DNA from: JAVWMQ01 sp036646055
GTDB taxonomy: Bacteria; Bacillota; Clostridia; Peptostreptococcales; Anaerovoracaceae
Direction: 5' to 3'
NCBI GenBank assembly: GCA_036646055.1
Contig: JAVXMY010000008.1
Coordinates: 1 to 36,285, forward strand
Length of the DNA stretch: 36,285 nucleotides
The translations under genes were made by a program, and so were the position numbers. Positions 21,059 to 28,898 of this stretch are shown one piece after another. The notes under the pieces are model-generated. The model was not told the DNA's origin. It was given only the letters and a program-made list of their open reading frames with translations, and did no database searches. Each line of letters starts with the position of its first letter. Positions within the stretch are counted from its first letter, which is position 1.

Positions 21059-22732
21059 ATGAAAGTAGATGTATTAGTAGCTGAAATTGGCTCGACTACT
21101 ACAGTAGTAAATGCCTTTAATGATATAAAAACAGACAGTCCAGTATTTTGGGGACAAGGCCAGGCACCAACTTCAGTTGCTGAAGGAGATGTTAGAATTG
21201 GTTTAGAAGGCGCAATCAAGGATCTATGCCAGAAAAAAGACATTGAATCACTTGAGTACGACGATATGCTTGCAACATCATCAGCTGCAGGCGGACTTAA
21301 AATGACTGTACATGGATTGGTTTATGATATGACTGCCAAAGCTGCCAAAGAAGCGGCTCTAGGTGCAGGTGGAATTATTCACTATGTAACAGCAGGCAAA
21401 CTTCGTAGAACAGATCTAAAAAAAATCAAGGAAATAAAGCCAAACTTAATTCTAATTGCAGGTGGAGTTGATTACGGTGAAAGAGACACAGCAATTGACA
21501 ATGCAGAAATGATTAGATCAATGGGCTTAGATATTCCTATTATTTATGCTGGAAACATTGAAAACCAGGATGAAATGGAACTAATATTTGACCAGGAAAG
21601 CGGACAAAAACTATACAATGTTGCAAATGTATATCCGAAAATTGACGACCTAAATGTAGAACCTTGTAGAAAGGTAATTCAGGAAGCGTTTGAAGATCAC
21701 ATTATCCATGCACCAGGAATGACAAATGTTAGAGACTTAGTTAGCGGACCTATTGTTCCAACTCCAGGGGCAGTAATGCAGTGTACTAAACTGCTTAACG
21801 AATACCTTGGAAATGTAATAGTATTAGACGTTGGAGGAGCAACAACGGATCTTCATTCTGTAACTGAAGACTCAGAACAGATTGCAAGACTCCTAGTAAA
21901 TCCAGAACCAAAGGCAAAACGAACTGTAGAAGGTGACCTAGGAGTTTACGTAAATAGAGACAAGGTCATTGAATCTATTGGATATGAAAAACTTCAGGAA
22001 GAAATGCCTGACCTAGATATAGAAAAAACCTTAGAAAGTTATGTAGCTATCCCCAAAACTGATGACGAGTTTAGACTTGTAGAAAGGCTTACGGAAGAGG
22101 CTGTAATTAGAGCAGTAGAAAGACACGCCGGCACAATTAGGTACGTTTACGGACCATCAGGTCGTGTAACTCTAGCTGAAGGTAAGGATCTAACTCAGGT
22201 AAAATACATAGTAGGAACAGGGGGAGCCTTAACAAGACTTCCGCATAGAGTTGAGATTATGTCCAAAATTGCCAAGTGCAATGTATCGGGCTTAATGTTA
22301 ATTCCAGGTGAGCATGCAGAAATCCTAGTAGATAATGATTACATTATGGCATCTTTAGGTGCTCTATCAATGAAGTATAAGGATGCAGCGGCACTGCTAT
22401 TAGAAAAAAGCCTAGGAGTTAAATTCCCAGAAGTAAAACCTGAAAATAAATCTACCTACCAGAAGGAATTAGATGCCTTAGCAGCTATGAAGAAGGCGAA
22501 GGATGATGAATATATTACCCACTTAGTTGAATGTGTAGAGCAAGGTTTTGATGTATCTGAACAGATCAAAGAGTTCCAGAAAAAACAGGCAGAAGAACGA
22601 GGAGAAGTTTACCAGGAGCCGGAAACAGCAGATCCAAGCGTGATTAATATGAAATTTTTAGCAGAAATGTCTTCAGATAATATTGATTCACCAATGGTAA
22701 AAAAAGCAAGAGCAGAAGCTGCAAAGAAATAG
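21059..22732 (+). CDS. GlmL/MutL-family ATPase of ornithine degradation
   Basis: A 557-residue protein of the GlmL/MutL family (ASKHA-like ATPase fold; unrelated to mismatch-repair MutL). Phosphate loops are visible in AEIGSTTTVVNAF at the N terminus and in VLDVGGATTDLHSV in the middle, with VGTGGALTRLP later. In glutamate mutase clusters the homologue is a companion of the B12 enzyme, and a reactivating or chaperone role is proposed. Here it would serve OraE. A charged C-terminal tail (about 470-557) follows the ATPase core. RBS GGAGG is at good spacing. It lies 21 nt before the racemase, so the two are cotranscribed. Confidence 0.88.
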   Translation: MKVDVLVAEIGSTTTVVNAFNDIKTDSPVFWGQGQAPTSVAEGDVRIGLEGAIKDLCQKKDIESLEYDDMLATSSAAGGLKMTVHGLVYDMTAKAAKEAALGAGGIIHYVTAGKLRRTDLKKIKEIKPNLILIAGGVDYGERDTAIDNAEMIRSMGLDIPIIYAGNIENQDEMELIFDQESGQKLYNVANVYPKIDDLNVEPCRKVIQEAFEDHIIHAPGMTNVRDLVSGPIVPTPGAVMQCTKLLNEYLGNVIVLDVGGATTDLHSVTEDSEQIARLLVNPEPKAKRTVEGDLGVYVNRDKVIESIGYEKLQEEMPDLDIEKTLESYVAIPKTDDEFRLVERLTEEAVIRAVERHAGTIRYVYGPSGRVTLAEGKDLTQVKYIVGTGGALTRLPHRVEIMSKIAKCNVSGLMLIPGEHAEILVDNDYIMASLGALSMKYKDAAALLLEKSLGVKFPEVKPENKSTYQKELDALAAMKKAKDDEYITHLVECVEQGFDVSEQIKEFQKKQAEERGEVYQEPETADPSVINMKFLAEMSSDNIDSPMVKKARAEAAKK

Positions 22733-22753
22733 CTTATAATAGGAGGAACGAAA

Positions 22754-23839
22754 ATGTATCCAAAATTAGTAATTGATATTGAAAAATTAAGAAGCAACTT
22801 AGATGGAGTTGCTAAAATCACTAAAGAAGAAGGAAACTGTTCACTAATGATCGTAACTAAAGGATTATGTGCAGATCCTAAAATGGTAGAAATGGTAGCA
22901 AACCATTCTGCAGTAGACTTTATGGCAGACTCAAGAGTAGCAAACCTGGCATCATATGCAGATATTGCTAGAAAAAATGGCAAGGAAACACTGTTACTTA
23001 GATTGCCAATGGAATGTGAAATTGAAGAAGTTATTAAGTATGCAGATGTAAGCTGTAACTCTGAATTATACACAATGGACTTATTAAATAAGGAAGCTGG
23101 TAAACAGAGTAAGAAACATAAGGTTATTCTTATGATTGACCTAGGAGACCTTCGTGAAGGAATCTTCTACCAAGATGAAGAACAGATTTATGATACAATA
23201 GGAAAAATCCTAGCAATGGAAAACATTATTCTAGAAGGAATAGCAGTTAACTTAACATGCTACGGAGCAATAATTCCTAAAAACGATAACCTATCACAGC
23301 TAGGAGATTTTGCAGACAAAATCGAAGCTAAATTTAACATTAAGTTAAATACAGTTTCAGGAGGAAACTCAAGTTCAATTTACCTAATTGAAAAGGGTCA
23401 ATTGCCAAAGAGAATTAACAATCTTAGACTTGGAGAATCATTCTTATTAGGTAACGATACAGCGTACGGGGCTAAGTTACCAGGAACAACTGACGACGCT
23501 TTAATCTTAGAAGCTCAGTTAGTAGAAGTTAAGAATAAACCATCTAAGCCTATTGGAGAGGTTGGTAAGGACGCCTTTGGTAATGTTCCATTCTATGAGG
23601 ATTTAGGTGTAATTAAAAGAGGAATCATTGCAATTGGTCAGCAGGATACTGCTATTGATAGCATGGAACCACTTGATGAAAAAATCAACATTCTAGGGGC
23701 AAGTTCAGACCACACTATTTTAAATTTAAGTAATTCAGATGTGGATTACAAAGTTGGAGATATAATTAAGTTTAAACTAGGTTATGGTGGAATGCTTAAG
23801 ACAGCAACAAGCCCATATGTAGAAAAAGATTATAAATAA
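22754..23839 (+). CDS. orr: Ornithine racemase
   Basis: A 361-residue PLP enzyme of the alanine-racemase (fold type III) superfamily. It interconverts L- and D-ornithine, supplying the D-isomer required by OraS/OraE. The PLP lysine is Lys36 in LMIVTKGLCAD. Other visible elements are VILMIDLGDLREGI, LTCYGAI and the phosphate-binding VSGGNSSSIY. The C-terminal part (from about residue 240) is the beta domain and holds KLGYGGMLKTATSPYV. RBS AGGAGG is strong. It is the last gene of the ornithine group, followed by a structured terminator. In other species orr may lie elsewhere in the cluster. Confidence 0.92.
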   Translation: MYPKLVIDIEKLRSNLDGVAKITKEEGNCSLMIVTKGLCADPKMVEMVANHSAVDFMADSRVANLASYADIARKNGKETLLLRLPMECEIEEVIKYADVSCNSELYTMDLLNKEAGKQSKKHKVILMIDLGDLREGIFYQDEEQIYDTIGKILAMENIILEGIAVNLTCYGAIIPKNDNLSQLGDFADKIEAKFNIKLNTVSGGNSSSIYLIEKGQLPKRINNLRLGESFLLGNDTAYGAKLPGTTDDALILEAQLVEVKNKPSKPIGEVGKDAFGNVPFYEDLGVIKRGIIAIGQQDTAIDSMEPLDEKINILGASSDHTILNLSNSDVDYKVGDIIKFKLGYGGMLKTATSPYVEKDYK

Positions 23840-23891
23840 AATAGCAACCAATTTACTTGGGAGCATTAATTAGCATGACGATAATATATTG

Positions 23892-23966
23892 ATTAGAGAT
23901 TCTACTCTAATAAGAGACCCCTTAAGTGGACAAGGTGAAAAACCAAATCTACCTAGGGGTTTTTTA
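23892..23966 (+). terminator. Structured terminator after the ornithine cluster
   Basis: A 7-bp hairpin ATTAGAG/CTCTAAT (23892-23898 with 23905-23911) precedes a larger stem. ACCCCT (23917-23922) pairs with AGGGGT (23955-23960), and the adjoining ACCT pairs with AGGT after a bulge on the 5' side. A T tract follows. The long bulge and preceding hairpin are unusual for a plain terminator and could allow conditional readthrough into the V-ATPase genes. Confidence 0.7.
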
Positions 23967-24045
23967 TTATTTGTAATTAGTTAAAAATAGATAGAATACC
24001 CAATAAATCATTAGAGTTTTATGTGTATTTTTATCAAAAAGTGTG

Positions 24046-24051
24046 TATAAT
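24046..24051 (+). promoter_or_regulatory. Candidate -10 element of the V-ATPase operon
   Basis: A consensus TATAAT lies 49 nt before the first V-ATPase gene. The region 17 nt upstream (GTGTAT) is a poor -35. The placement after the terminator at 23966 and before GGAGG supports a promoter here. Confidence 0.5.
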
Positions 24052-24099
24052 AAAGTATATAGTTAAATTTAGAGAAAATTCTAATAATGGAGGTAGACC

Positions 24100-24426
24100 G
24101 TGTTTATAGACGTAATCAAGCAAGTTAAAATTAGTGAGCAAGACGCGGATCAAATTAAGGTAAATGGGATTAACCAAAAGAAGATGTTAATTGATAATGC
24201 CAAAACTGAAGCGGAGAACTTATTAGTAGAAGCAGACAAGCTGGCTAGAAGTAAGTATGATGAAATACTTGATTCAGGACAGCAGGAAGCTGAGGAACAG
24301 TATAAGAAACATATGGAATATGTTGATGATATGTGCAAAATGATTGAGGAAAAAGCCCATAGAAATCAGGCTGAAACTGTAGCTTTTATAGCAGAAAGGA
24401 TAGTGAAGGATAGTGTCAATAGTTAA
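24100..24426 (+). CDS. V-type ATP synthase peripheral-stalk subunit (subunit G/H, E. hirae NtpF position)
   Basis: A 108-residue, highly charged, almost wholly helical protein with coiled-coil character (QKKMLIDNAKTEAENLLVEADKLARSKYDEILDSG). Such subunits form the peripheral stalk with subunit E and hold the V1 head against the membrane part. The start is GTG at 24100 after GGAGG. It overlaps the next gene (subunit I) by 14 nt. Sequence alone is not diagnostic for short coiled-coil proteins; the assignment rests on its place at the head of an operon with the order known from Enterococcus hirae. Confidence 0.8.
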   Translation: MFIDVIKQVKISEQDADQIKVNGINQKKMLIDNAKTEAENLLVEADKLARSKYDEILDSGQQEAEEQYKKHMEYVDDMCKMIEEKAHRNQAETVAFIAERIVKDSVNS

Positions 24427-26410
24427 AATGAAGCGAATAGCAGTTATTGGCCTGGACACTATTAAAGACAACCTTATAGATAAACTTATGGAATTTGGAA
24501 CTGTTGAAATCTTACAGCAACAACCGCTGACAGAACCTACAGGTACTGATACAAGTCGGGATGAGCTGGTTTGGCAAAGGGACATAAGTGAGAAGATGGA
24601 AGAAAAAATCGCATACTACGATAGAGAAATTAGTCATGCGGAAGCGGCTCTAGCTACTATTGAAAAGTATAGCTATGAGAAGCCACCACTTTTCTTTACT
24701 AGGCGTTCAATGAAGCTAAAGGAATTCCAAAGGGAAATTCATAGGGAAGATAGAACTAGAGAGGATGTCCAAAGGATTTTGGTTCTAAAGGACAATAATC
24801 AAAGAACTCTAGATGAAATTAATAGGTTGCAGGCAGAATTAACTAGCTTAAAGCCATGGGAGAATTACACTCTTCCACTTCAAATAATGGAAACTAAAAC
24901 TACTAAGATAACTCTTGGTGTGGTTCCAATTACAGTAGATGTAGATGGACTAATTGAACCTATGGAGTCTGACCCTATTAACTTTTTTGTAGGGGAAGTA
25001 AATAGAGACAAAGAACTGATTTACCTAGTGGTAATTTCCAAAAAATCTGACCAAGAACAGGTTTTAGCCGGTCTTAGAAAAGGCGGTTTTAGCCAGATTG
25101 CCTTCAAAAATTTAAAGGGCACAGTTGGAGATAACATTACAAGTTTAACAGCTGAAATAGCTAAGAAAAAGAAATGGGCCAGTGATGTTGAAGAAGAAAT
25201 TAGATATAATCAGGACACAAGGAAAAGCATTGAATGCTTATACGATCATCTGGTTATGGAAAGAGACAAAGAAAAAATCAAGGAGAAGTTTACTAAAACA
25301 AACAGGACATTTTACCTTGAAGGTTGGGTGCCAGAACCTAGCGTTGATCAGATAACAACCTTACTAGACGAAAACAAGTGTATCTTTGAATTTAGAGATC
25401 CACTAGAAGATGAAAACGTACCAGTAATGACTAGTAACAATGGATTTGTAACTCCATTTGAAGCCGTTACCCAGATGTATTCACAGCCTGCATATAGGGG
25501 ATTTGACCCAACCAAACTGTTTTCACTGTTTTACGCAATATTCTTTGGAATAATGTTAAGTGATGCAGGATATGGAATTGTATTGGCTGTTGTCTGTACA
25601 ATAATTCTAAAGAAATTTGACCTAGAAGGAATGACACAGAAGATGTTCAAAATGTTCTTTTACTGCGGAATATCTACAATCGTCTTTGGGGCATTGTTTG
25701 GAAGCTGGTTTGGGGACTTTTTTCAAGTGGCAGGACGAACAATCTTTGGCAAAGAGGTAGTCATAAACCCACTGTGGTTTAACCCTCTTGAAGACCCAAC
25801 TAGACTACTGATTTACTCATTGATAATTGGTGTAGTTCACCTATTCCTAGGAATGGGAATCAAAGCATACATGCTAATCAAAGAAGGAAAACTTCTGGAT
25901 GCAGTATTTGATATTTTCACCTGGTACATGATAATAGGTGGAGCAGCAATGGTCCTTGGCAAAAGTTTTGTTGGGGAAACGGCAGCAGACATTGGAATGT
26001 ACGTAGCCATAGGTGGAGCAGCAATTTTGCTGGTAACTGGCGGTAGACATAAAAAAGGAGTGGGCAAAGTATTAGGCGGAATCAGCGCCCTTTATGGAGT
26101 TACAGGATACATTTCAGACATATTATCCTACTCAAGACTATTAGCTTTAGGCCTTGCAACTGGCGTAATCGCACAAGTTGTAAACACAATGGGCTCAATA
26201 GCTGGAGGGGGAATATTTGGAACACTAGTGCTTCTCGTAGCATTCGTATTTGGACACACCTTTAACATGGCAATCAACGCCCTTGGTGCTTTTGTACACT
26301 CAAGCAGATTGCAGTATATTGAGTTTTTTGGCAAGTTCTACGAAGATGGAGGCGACGACTTCGCACCATTTATGAGAAACACAAAATATATTAGATTAAT
26401 TAATGATTAA
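24413..26410 (+). CDS. ntpI: V-type ATP synthase subunit I (membrane a-subunit)
   Basis: A 665-residue membrane subunit that forms the ion half-channels. The N-terminal half (to about 330) is cytosolic and helical and joins the peripheral stalks. The C-terminal half has about seven or eight membrane segments. The essential arginine facing the rotor glutamate is probably Arg575 in YSRLLALGLATGVIAQVVN, and GHTFNMAINALGAFVHSSRLQYIEFFGKFYEDGG near the end is strongly family-typical. The start GTG at 24413 gives MSIVKMKRIAVIGL, which fits homologues; an ATG five codons later is the alternative. It overlaps the previous gene by 14 nt. Confidence 0.94.
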   Translation: MSIVKMKRIAVIGLDTIKDNLIDKLMEFGTVEILQQQPLTEPTGTDTSRDELVWQRDISEKMEEKIAYYDREISHAEAALATIEKYSYEKPPLFFTRRSMKLKEFQREIHREDRTREDVQRILVLKDNNQRTLDEINRLQAELTSLKPWENYTLPLQIMETKTTKITLGVVPITVDVDGLIEPMESDPINFFVGEVNRDKELIYLVVISKKSDQEQVLAGLRKGGFSQIAFKNLKGTVGDNITSLTAEIAKKKKWASDVEEEIRYNQDTRKSIECLYDHLVMERDKEKIKEKFTKTNRTFYLEGWVPEPSVDQITTLLDENKCIFEFRDPLEDENVPVMTSNNGFVTPFEAVTQMYSQPAYRGFDPTKLFSLFYAIFFGIMLSDAGYGIVLAVVCTIILKKFDLEGMTQKMFKMFFYCGISTIVFGALFGSWFGDFFQVAGRTIFGKEVVINPLWFNPLEDPTRLLIYSLIIGVVHLFLGMGIKAYMLIKEGKLLDAVFDIFTWYMIIGGAAMVLGKSFVGETAADIGMYVAIGGAAILLVTGGRHKKGVGKVLGGISALYGVTGYISDILSYSRLLALGLATGVIAQVVNTMGSIAGGGIFGTLVLLVAFVFGHTFNMAINALGAFVHSSRLQYIEFFGKFYEDGGDDFAPFMRNTKYIRLIND

Positions 26411-26439
26411 TTGGAAGATTTACAAATGGAGGAATAAAA

Positions 26440-26913
26440 ATGATTAGTGGAAGCGCAATAGCATTAATAGGTGCAGCAGTTGCCAGTTTGGCAGGAATCG
26501 GAAGTGCCATTGGAGTTGGTATAGCAGGTGAAGCAGCAGCAGGAGTACTAGCTGACGACCCAAAGAAGTTTGGTAAAACCCTTATTCTTCAGGCATTGCC
26601 AGGAACCCAGGGAATTTACGGTCTACTTATGGCATTTCTAATTTTCATCAAAATTGGACTGCTTGGAGGTGGACTTATGGACATATCAGTGGCAACAGGC
26701 CTATACATTTTAGGGGCGTCACTACCAATCGGCCTAATCGGAATTTTTAGTGGAGTAGCTCAGGGTAAGGCAGCGGCAGCTGGCATTATGCTTCTTGGTA
26801 AGAGAAGTGACCAGATGGCCAAAGGTATTATTTACGCAGCAATGGTAGAAACATACGCTATCTTCGCTCTACTTATTTCTATCTTAATGCTATTTAATAT
26901 TACAATTCAGTAG
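26440..26913 (+). CDS. ntpK: V-type ATP synthase subunit K (rotor proteolipid), sodium type
   Basis: A 157-residue duplicated proteolipid with four membrane helices; about ten copies form the rotor ring in E. hirae. Residues equivalent to the Na+ ligands of E. hirae NtpK are present: Leu53, Thr56 and Gln57 (LPGTQG), Gln108 (VAQGK) and Glu137 (MVETYA). The Gln-to-Glu distance of 29 equals that of Gln110/Glu139. Only the second hairpin keeps the acidic residue, as in other 16-kDa K subunits. Na+ rather than H+ coupling is therefore predicted. The RBS TGGAGG is strong. A 69-nt spacer with a hairpin follows, unlike the tight spacing elsewhere in the operon. Confidence 0.94.
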   Translation: MISGSAIALIGAAVASLAGIGSAIGVGIAGEAAAGVLADDPKKFGKTLILQALPGTQGIYGLLMAFLIFIKIGLLGGGLMDISVATGLYILGASLPIGLIGIFSGVAQGKAAAAGIMLLGKRSDQMAKGIIYAAMVETYAIFALLISILMLFNITIQ

Positions 26914-26918
26914 GTGTT

Positions 26919-26963
26919 ATGGGCAAAACTCTCTCAATCCACCTTGTGGGCATAGAGGGATAG
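26919..26963 (+). other. Short open frame and stem-loop between ntpK and ntpE
   Basis: An ATG at 26919 opens a 14-codon frame, MGKTLSIHLVGIEG, ending at TAG 26961-26963. Only a weak TAGGTG lies upstream. The same stretch can fold (CTCT/AGAG and CCAC/GTGG, 26931-26957). It may be a processing or stability element favouring the proteolipid message, or a remnant. Coding status is doubtful. Confidence 0.3.
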
Positions 26964-26982
26964 TAAAGGTAGAGGTAGAATA

Positions 26983-27564
26983 ATGAGTATAGAAAAAATA
27001 ACTAGCTCAATTATTGCCGATGCAAAGGCAGAGGCAAAACGAGTTACAGAAGAAGGCCAAATTGAGGCAGCCAAAATCCTAAATGAAGCCAAGGCTAAAG
27101 ACCAAGCTATGAAGGATAAAGCTCAAAGTGAAGGCCAAATAGAAAAAGAAAAACTTATAGAAAGACGTAAGTCTGTAAGTGAAATAGATGGTAAGAAGGC
27201 TATATTAGCTAAGAAACAGGAACAGATTGATATTTGTTTTGCCAAGGCAATGGACAAAATTGCTACTATGGACAAGACAGACTATTTAGTATTCTTAATG
27301 AAGCTTCTAAAAGAGACTGGTGAAACCAGTGGAGAAATTATTTTAAACCCAAAAGACAAAGAAGGATTAGGGCAGGAATTCTTGCAAGAAGCCAACAATA
27401 TGACTGGACGAGAGGGTTTTTCCCTAAGCGAAGAAACTAGAAACTTTGCCGGAGGCTTTATTTTGAAGCGTGGTAAAATTTATGTAAATGGAACAATTGA
27501 ACAGCTTGTGGAAGGTGGCAGAGAGGCTATCGCAAGAGAAGTGGCCAACAGGTTGTTCTGGTAA
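26983..27564 (+). CDS. ntpE: V-type ATP synthase subunit E (peripheral stalk)
   Basis: A 193-residue peripheral-stalk subunit. The N-terminal half is a charged helix (SSIIADAKAEAKRVTEEGQIEAAKILNEAKAKDQ) that pairs with the G/H stalk subunit. The C-terminal half (from about 100) is the globular part that binds A3B3, with GGFILKRGKIYVNGTIEQLVE as the most typical stretch. The RBS is GTAGAGG. Length matches the family (about 190-200). It lies between K and C in the usual order. Confidence 0.92.
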   Translation: MSIEKITSSIIADAKAEAKRVTEEGQIEAAKILNEAKAKDQAMKDKAQSEGQIEKEKLIERRKSVSEIDGKKAILAKKQEQIDICFAKAMDKIATMDKTDYLVFLMKLLKETGETSGEIILNPKDKEGLGQEFLQEANNMTGREGFSLSEETRNFAGGFILKRGKIYVNGTIEQLVEGGREAIAREVANRLFW

Positions 27565-27574
27565 GGGGTTTTAA

Positions 27575-28582
27575 ATGACTAGAAATAAGAAAAAACCAAC
27601 TGCATATGCATTTGCCAATGCTTTTTTGGGAAGCCAGGTAAGACATCTTATGAGTGAGGCGGATTTTAATAACTTAATTGGAGCCAAGGATGACAAGGCA
27701 GCATCTGAGTTTTTGCAAGGGTTTGGTTATGAGGACTTTGGCAGATTCAATGATATTGAAGGTTTCATTAGAAAGGAACAGAATAAGCATTTTAATATGG
27801 TTTTTGATACTCTTTCTAATAGAAGCGAACTTGGAATGATGCTTTTTCCCTTTGACTACCACAATATTAAGGTTTTCCTTAAGGCTGAGTTTCTTGGAAT
27901 TAAGGCGGATTTCACCTATTTAATTTCTACCAGTTTTATTGATGCTCCAGATATGGAGGTTATGGTTAGGGAGAGAGATTATCTAAAGATGACCAAGAAT
28001 ATGAAAATTGCCATTGAAGAGGCAGTGGATTTGTTTAATAGAAGCCACGATCCTCAGGTAATTGACTTGATTTTGGATAAGTATTGTTATATGGATATGC
28101 TTAAGGGTGCAATGAAAACGGAAAACCAGTTTTTAATTGACTATGTTAAGCTGGAAATTGATTTAATAAATTTAAGTACCTTTGTCAGAGTTAGGCAAAT
28201 GGGCCATTCCTGGGCGTTTTTGCAAAAGGTTTACTTAGAGGGTGGGAATATTGGACAAGAGTTTTTTATTTCTAACTTTGAAGAAAACTATGCTAACTTT
28301 GGGGACAAGCTAGAGCCTTATGGGCTTAGAGGAATGCTTTCAGTTGGAGGAGTTTTAATTGAAGAAAAGGGAGATTATTCTCTTTTTGAAAAAATGAAAT
28401 CTGACAAAAAGATGGAACATATAAAAAAAGCCAAATACCAGGCTTTTGGATTAAGTCCTATTGGAGCATATTGGCTTGCCAAGGAGGCAGAAATTGATAA
28501 TGTGAGAATAGTTTTGGTTGGTAGGCGTGCAGAGCTATCCCATCAGGCTATTTCTGAAAGATTGAGGGAGACTTATGTATAA
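27575..28582 (+). CDS. ntpC: V-type ATP synthase subunit C (d-type socket)
   Basis: A 335-residue funnel-shaped subunit that couples the central stalk to the proteolipid ring. The helical composition and the stretches YAFANAFLGSQVRHLMSEADFNNLIG and FDYHNIKVFLKAEFLGI are typical of the V-ATPase subunit C (AC39-like) family. The final SPIGAYWLAKEAEIDNVRIVLVGRRAEL is the most conserved block. It overlaps the next gene by 8 nt (ATGTATAA), implying coupled translation. Confidence 0.92.
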   Translation: MTRNKKKPTAYAFANAFLGSQVRHLMSEADFNNLIGAKDDKAASEFLQGFGYEDFGRFNDIEGFIRKEQNKHFNMVFDTLSNRSELGMMLFPFDYHNIKVFLKAEFLGIKADFTYLISTSFIDAPDMEVMVRERDYLKMTKNMKIAIEEAVDLFNRSHDPQVIDLILDKYCYMDMLKGAMKTENQFLIDYVKLEIDLINLSTFVRVRQMGHSWAFLQKVYLEGGNIGQEFFISNFEENYANFGDKLEPYGLRGMLSVGGVLIEEKGDYSLFEKMKSDKKMEHIKKAKYQAFGLSPIGAYWLAKEAEIDNVRIVLVGRRAELSHQAISERLRETYV

Positions 28583-28898
28583 GGTTTGCGTAATTGGTGA
28601 TAGAGAAAGTATCCTAGGCTTCAAGGCTGTAGGGCTTGATGTTTTTCCTTGCGACAATTCTGAAGATGCTAAGGGTATTTTGAAGAAGGCGGCAGGAGAG
28701 GATTTTGCCATTATCTATATTACAGAGGAACTTGCACAGGAACTGGACAGCGAAATTGGTAAATACGTTGACACAATGTTACCGGCCATTATTTCTATTC
28801 CAAGTAGGAAGGGAACCTTAGGCACGGGAATGCGCAACGTTAGTAAGGCAGTTGAGAGAGCTGTTGGTTCAGACATACTATTTGGAGGTGAAAAATAG
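28575..28898 (+). CDS. V-type ATP synthase central-stalk subunit F (E. hirae NtpG)
   Basis: A 107-residue rotor subunit that joins subunit D in the central shaft. The start MYKVCVIGDRESILGFKAVGLDVFPCDNSED and the later FAIIYITEELA and LPAIISIPSRKGTLGTGM are typical. The end of the gene carries the GGAGGTGAAA RBS of the A subunit, and the two genes abut with no spacer. Naming differs between systems: this is subunit F in general nomenclature but NtpG in Enterococcus. Confidence 0.92.
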   Translation: MYKVCVIGDRESILGFKAVGLDVFPCDNSEDAKGILKKAAGEDFAIIYITEELAQELDSEIGKYVDTMLPAIISIPSRKGTLGTGMRNVSKAVERAVGSDILFGGEK

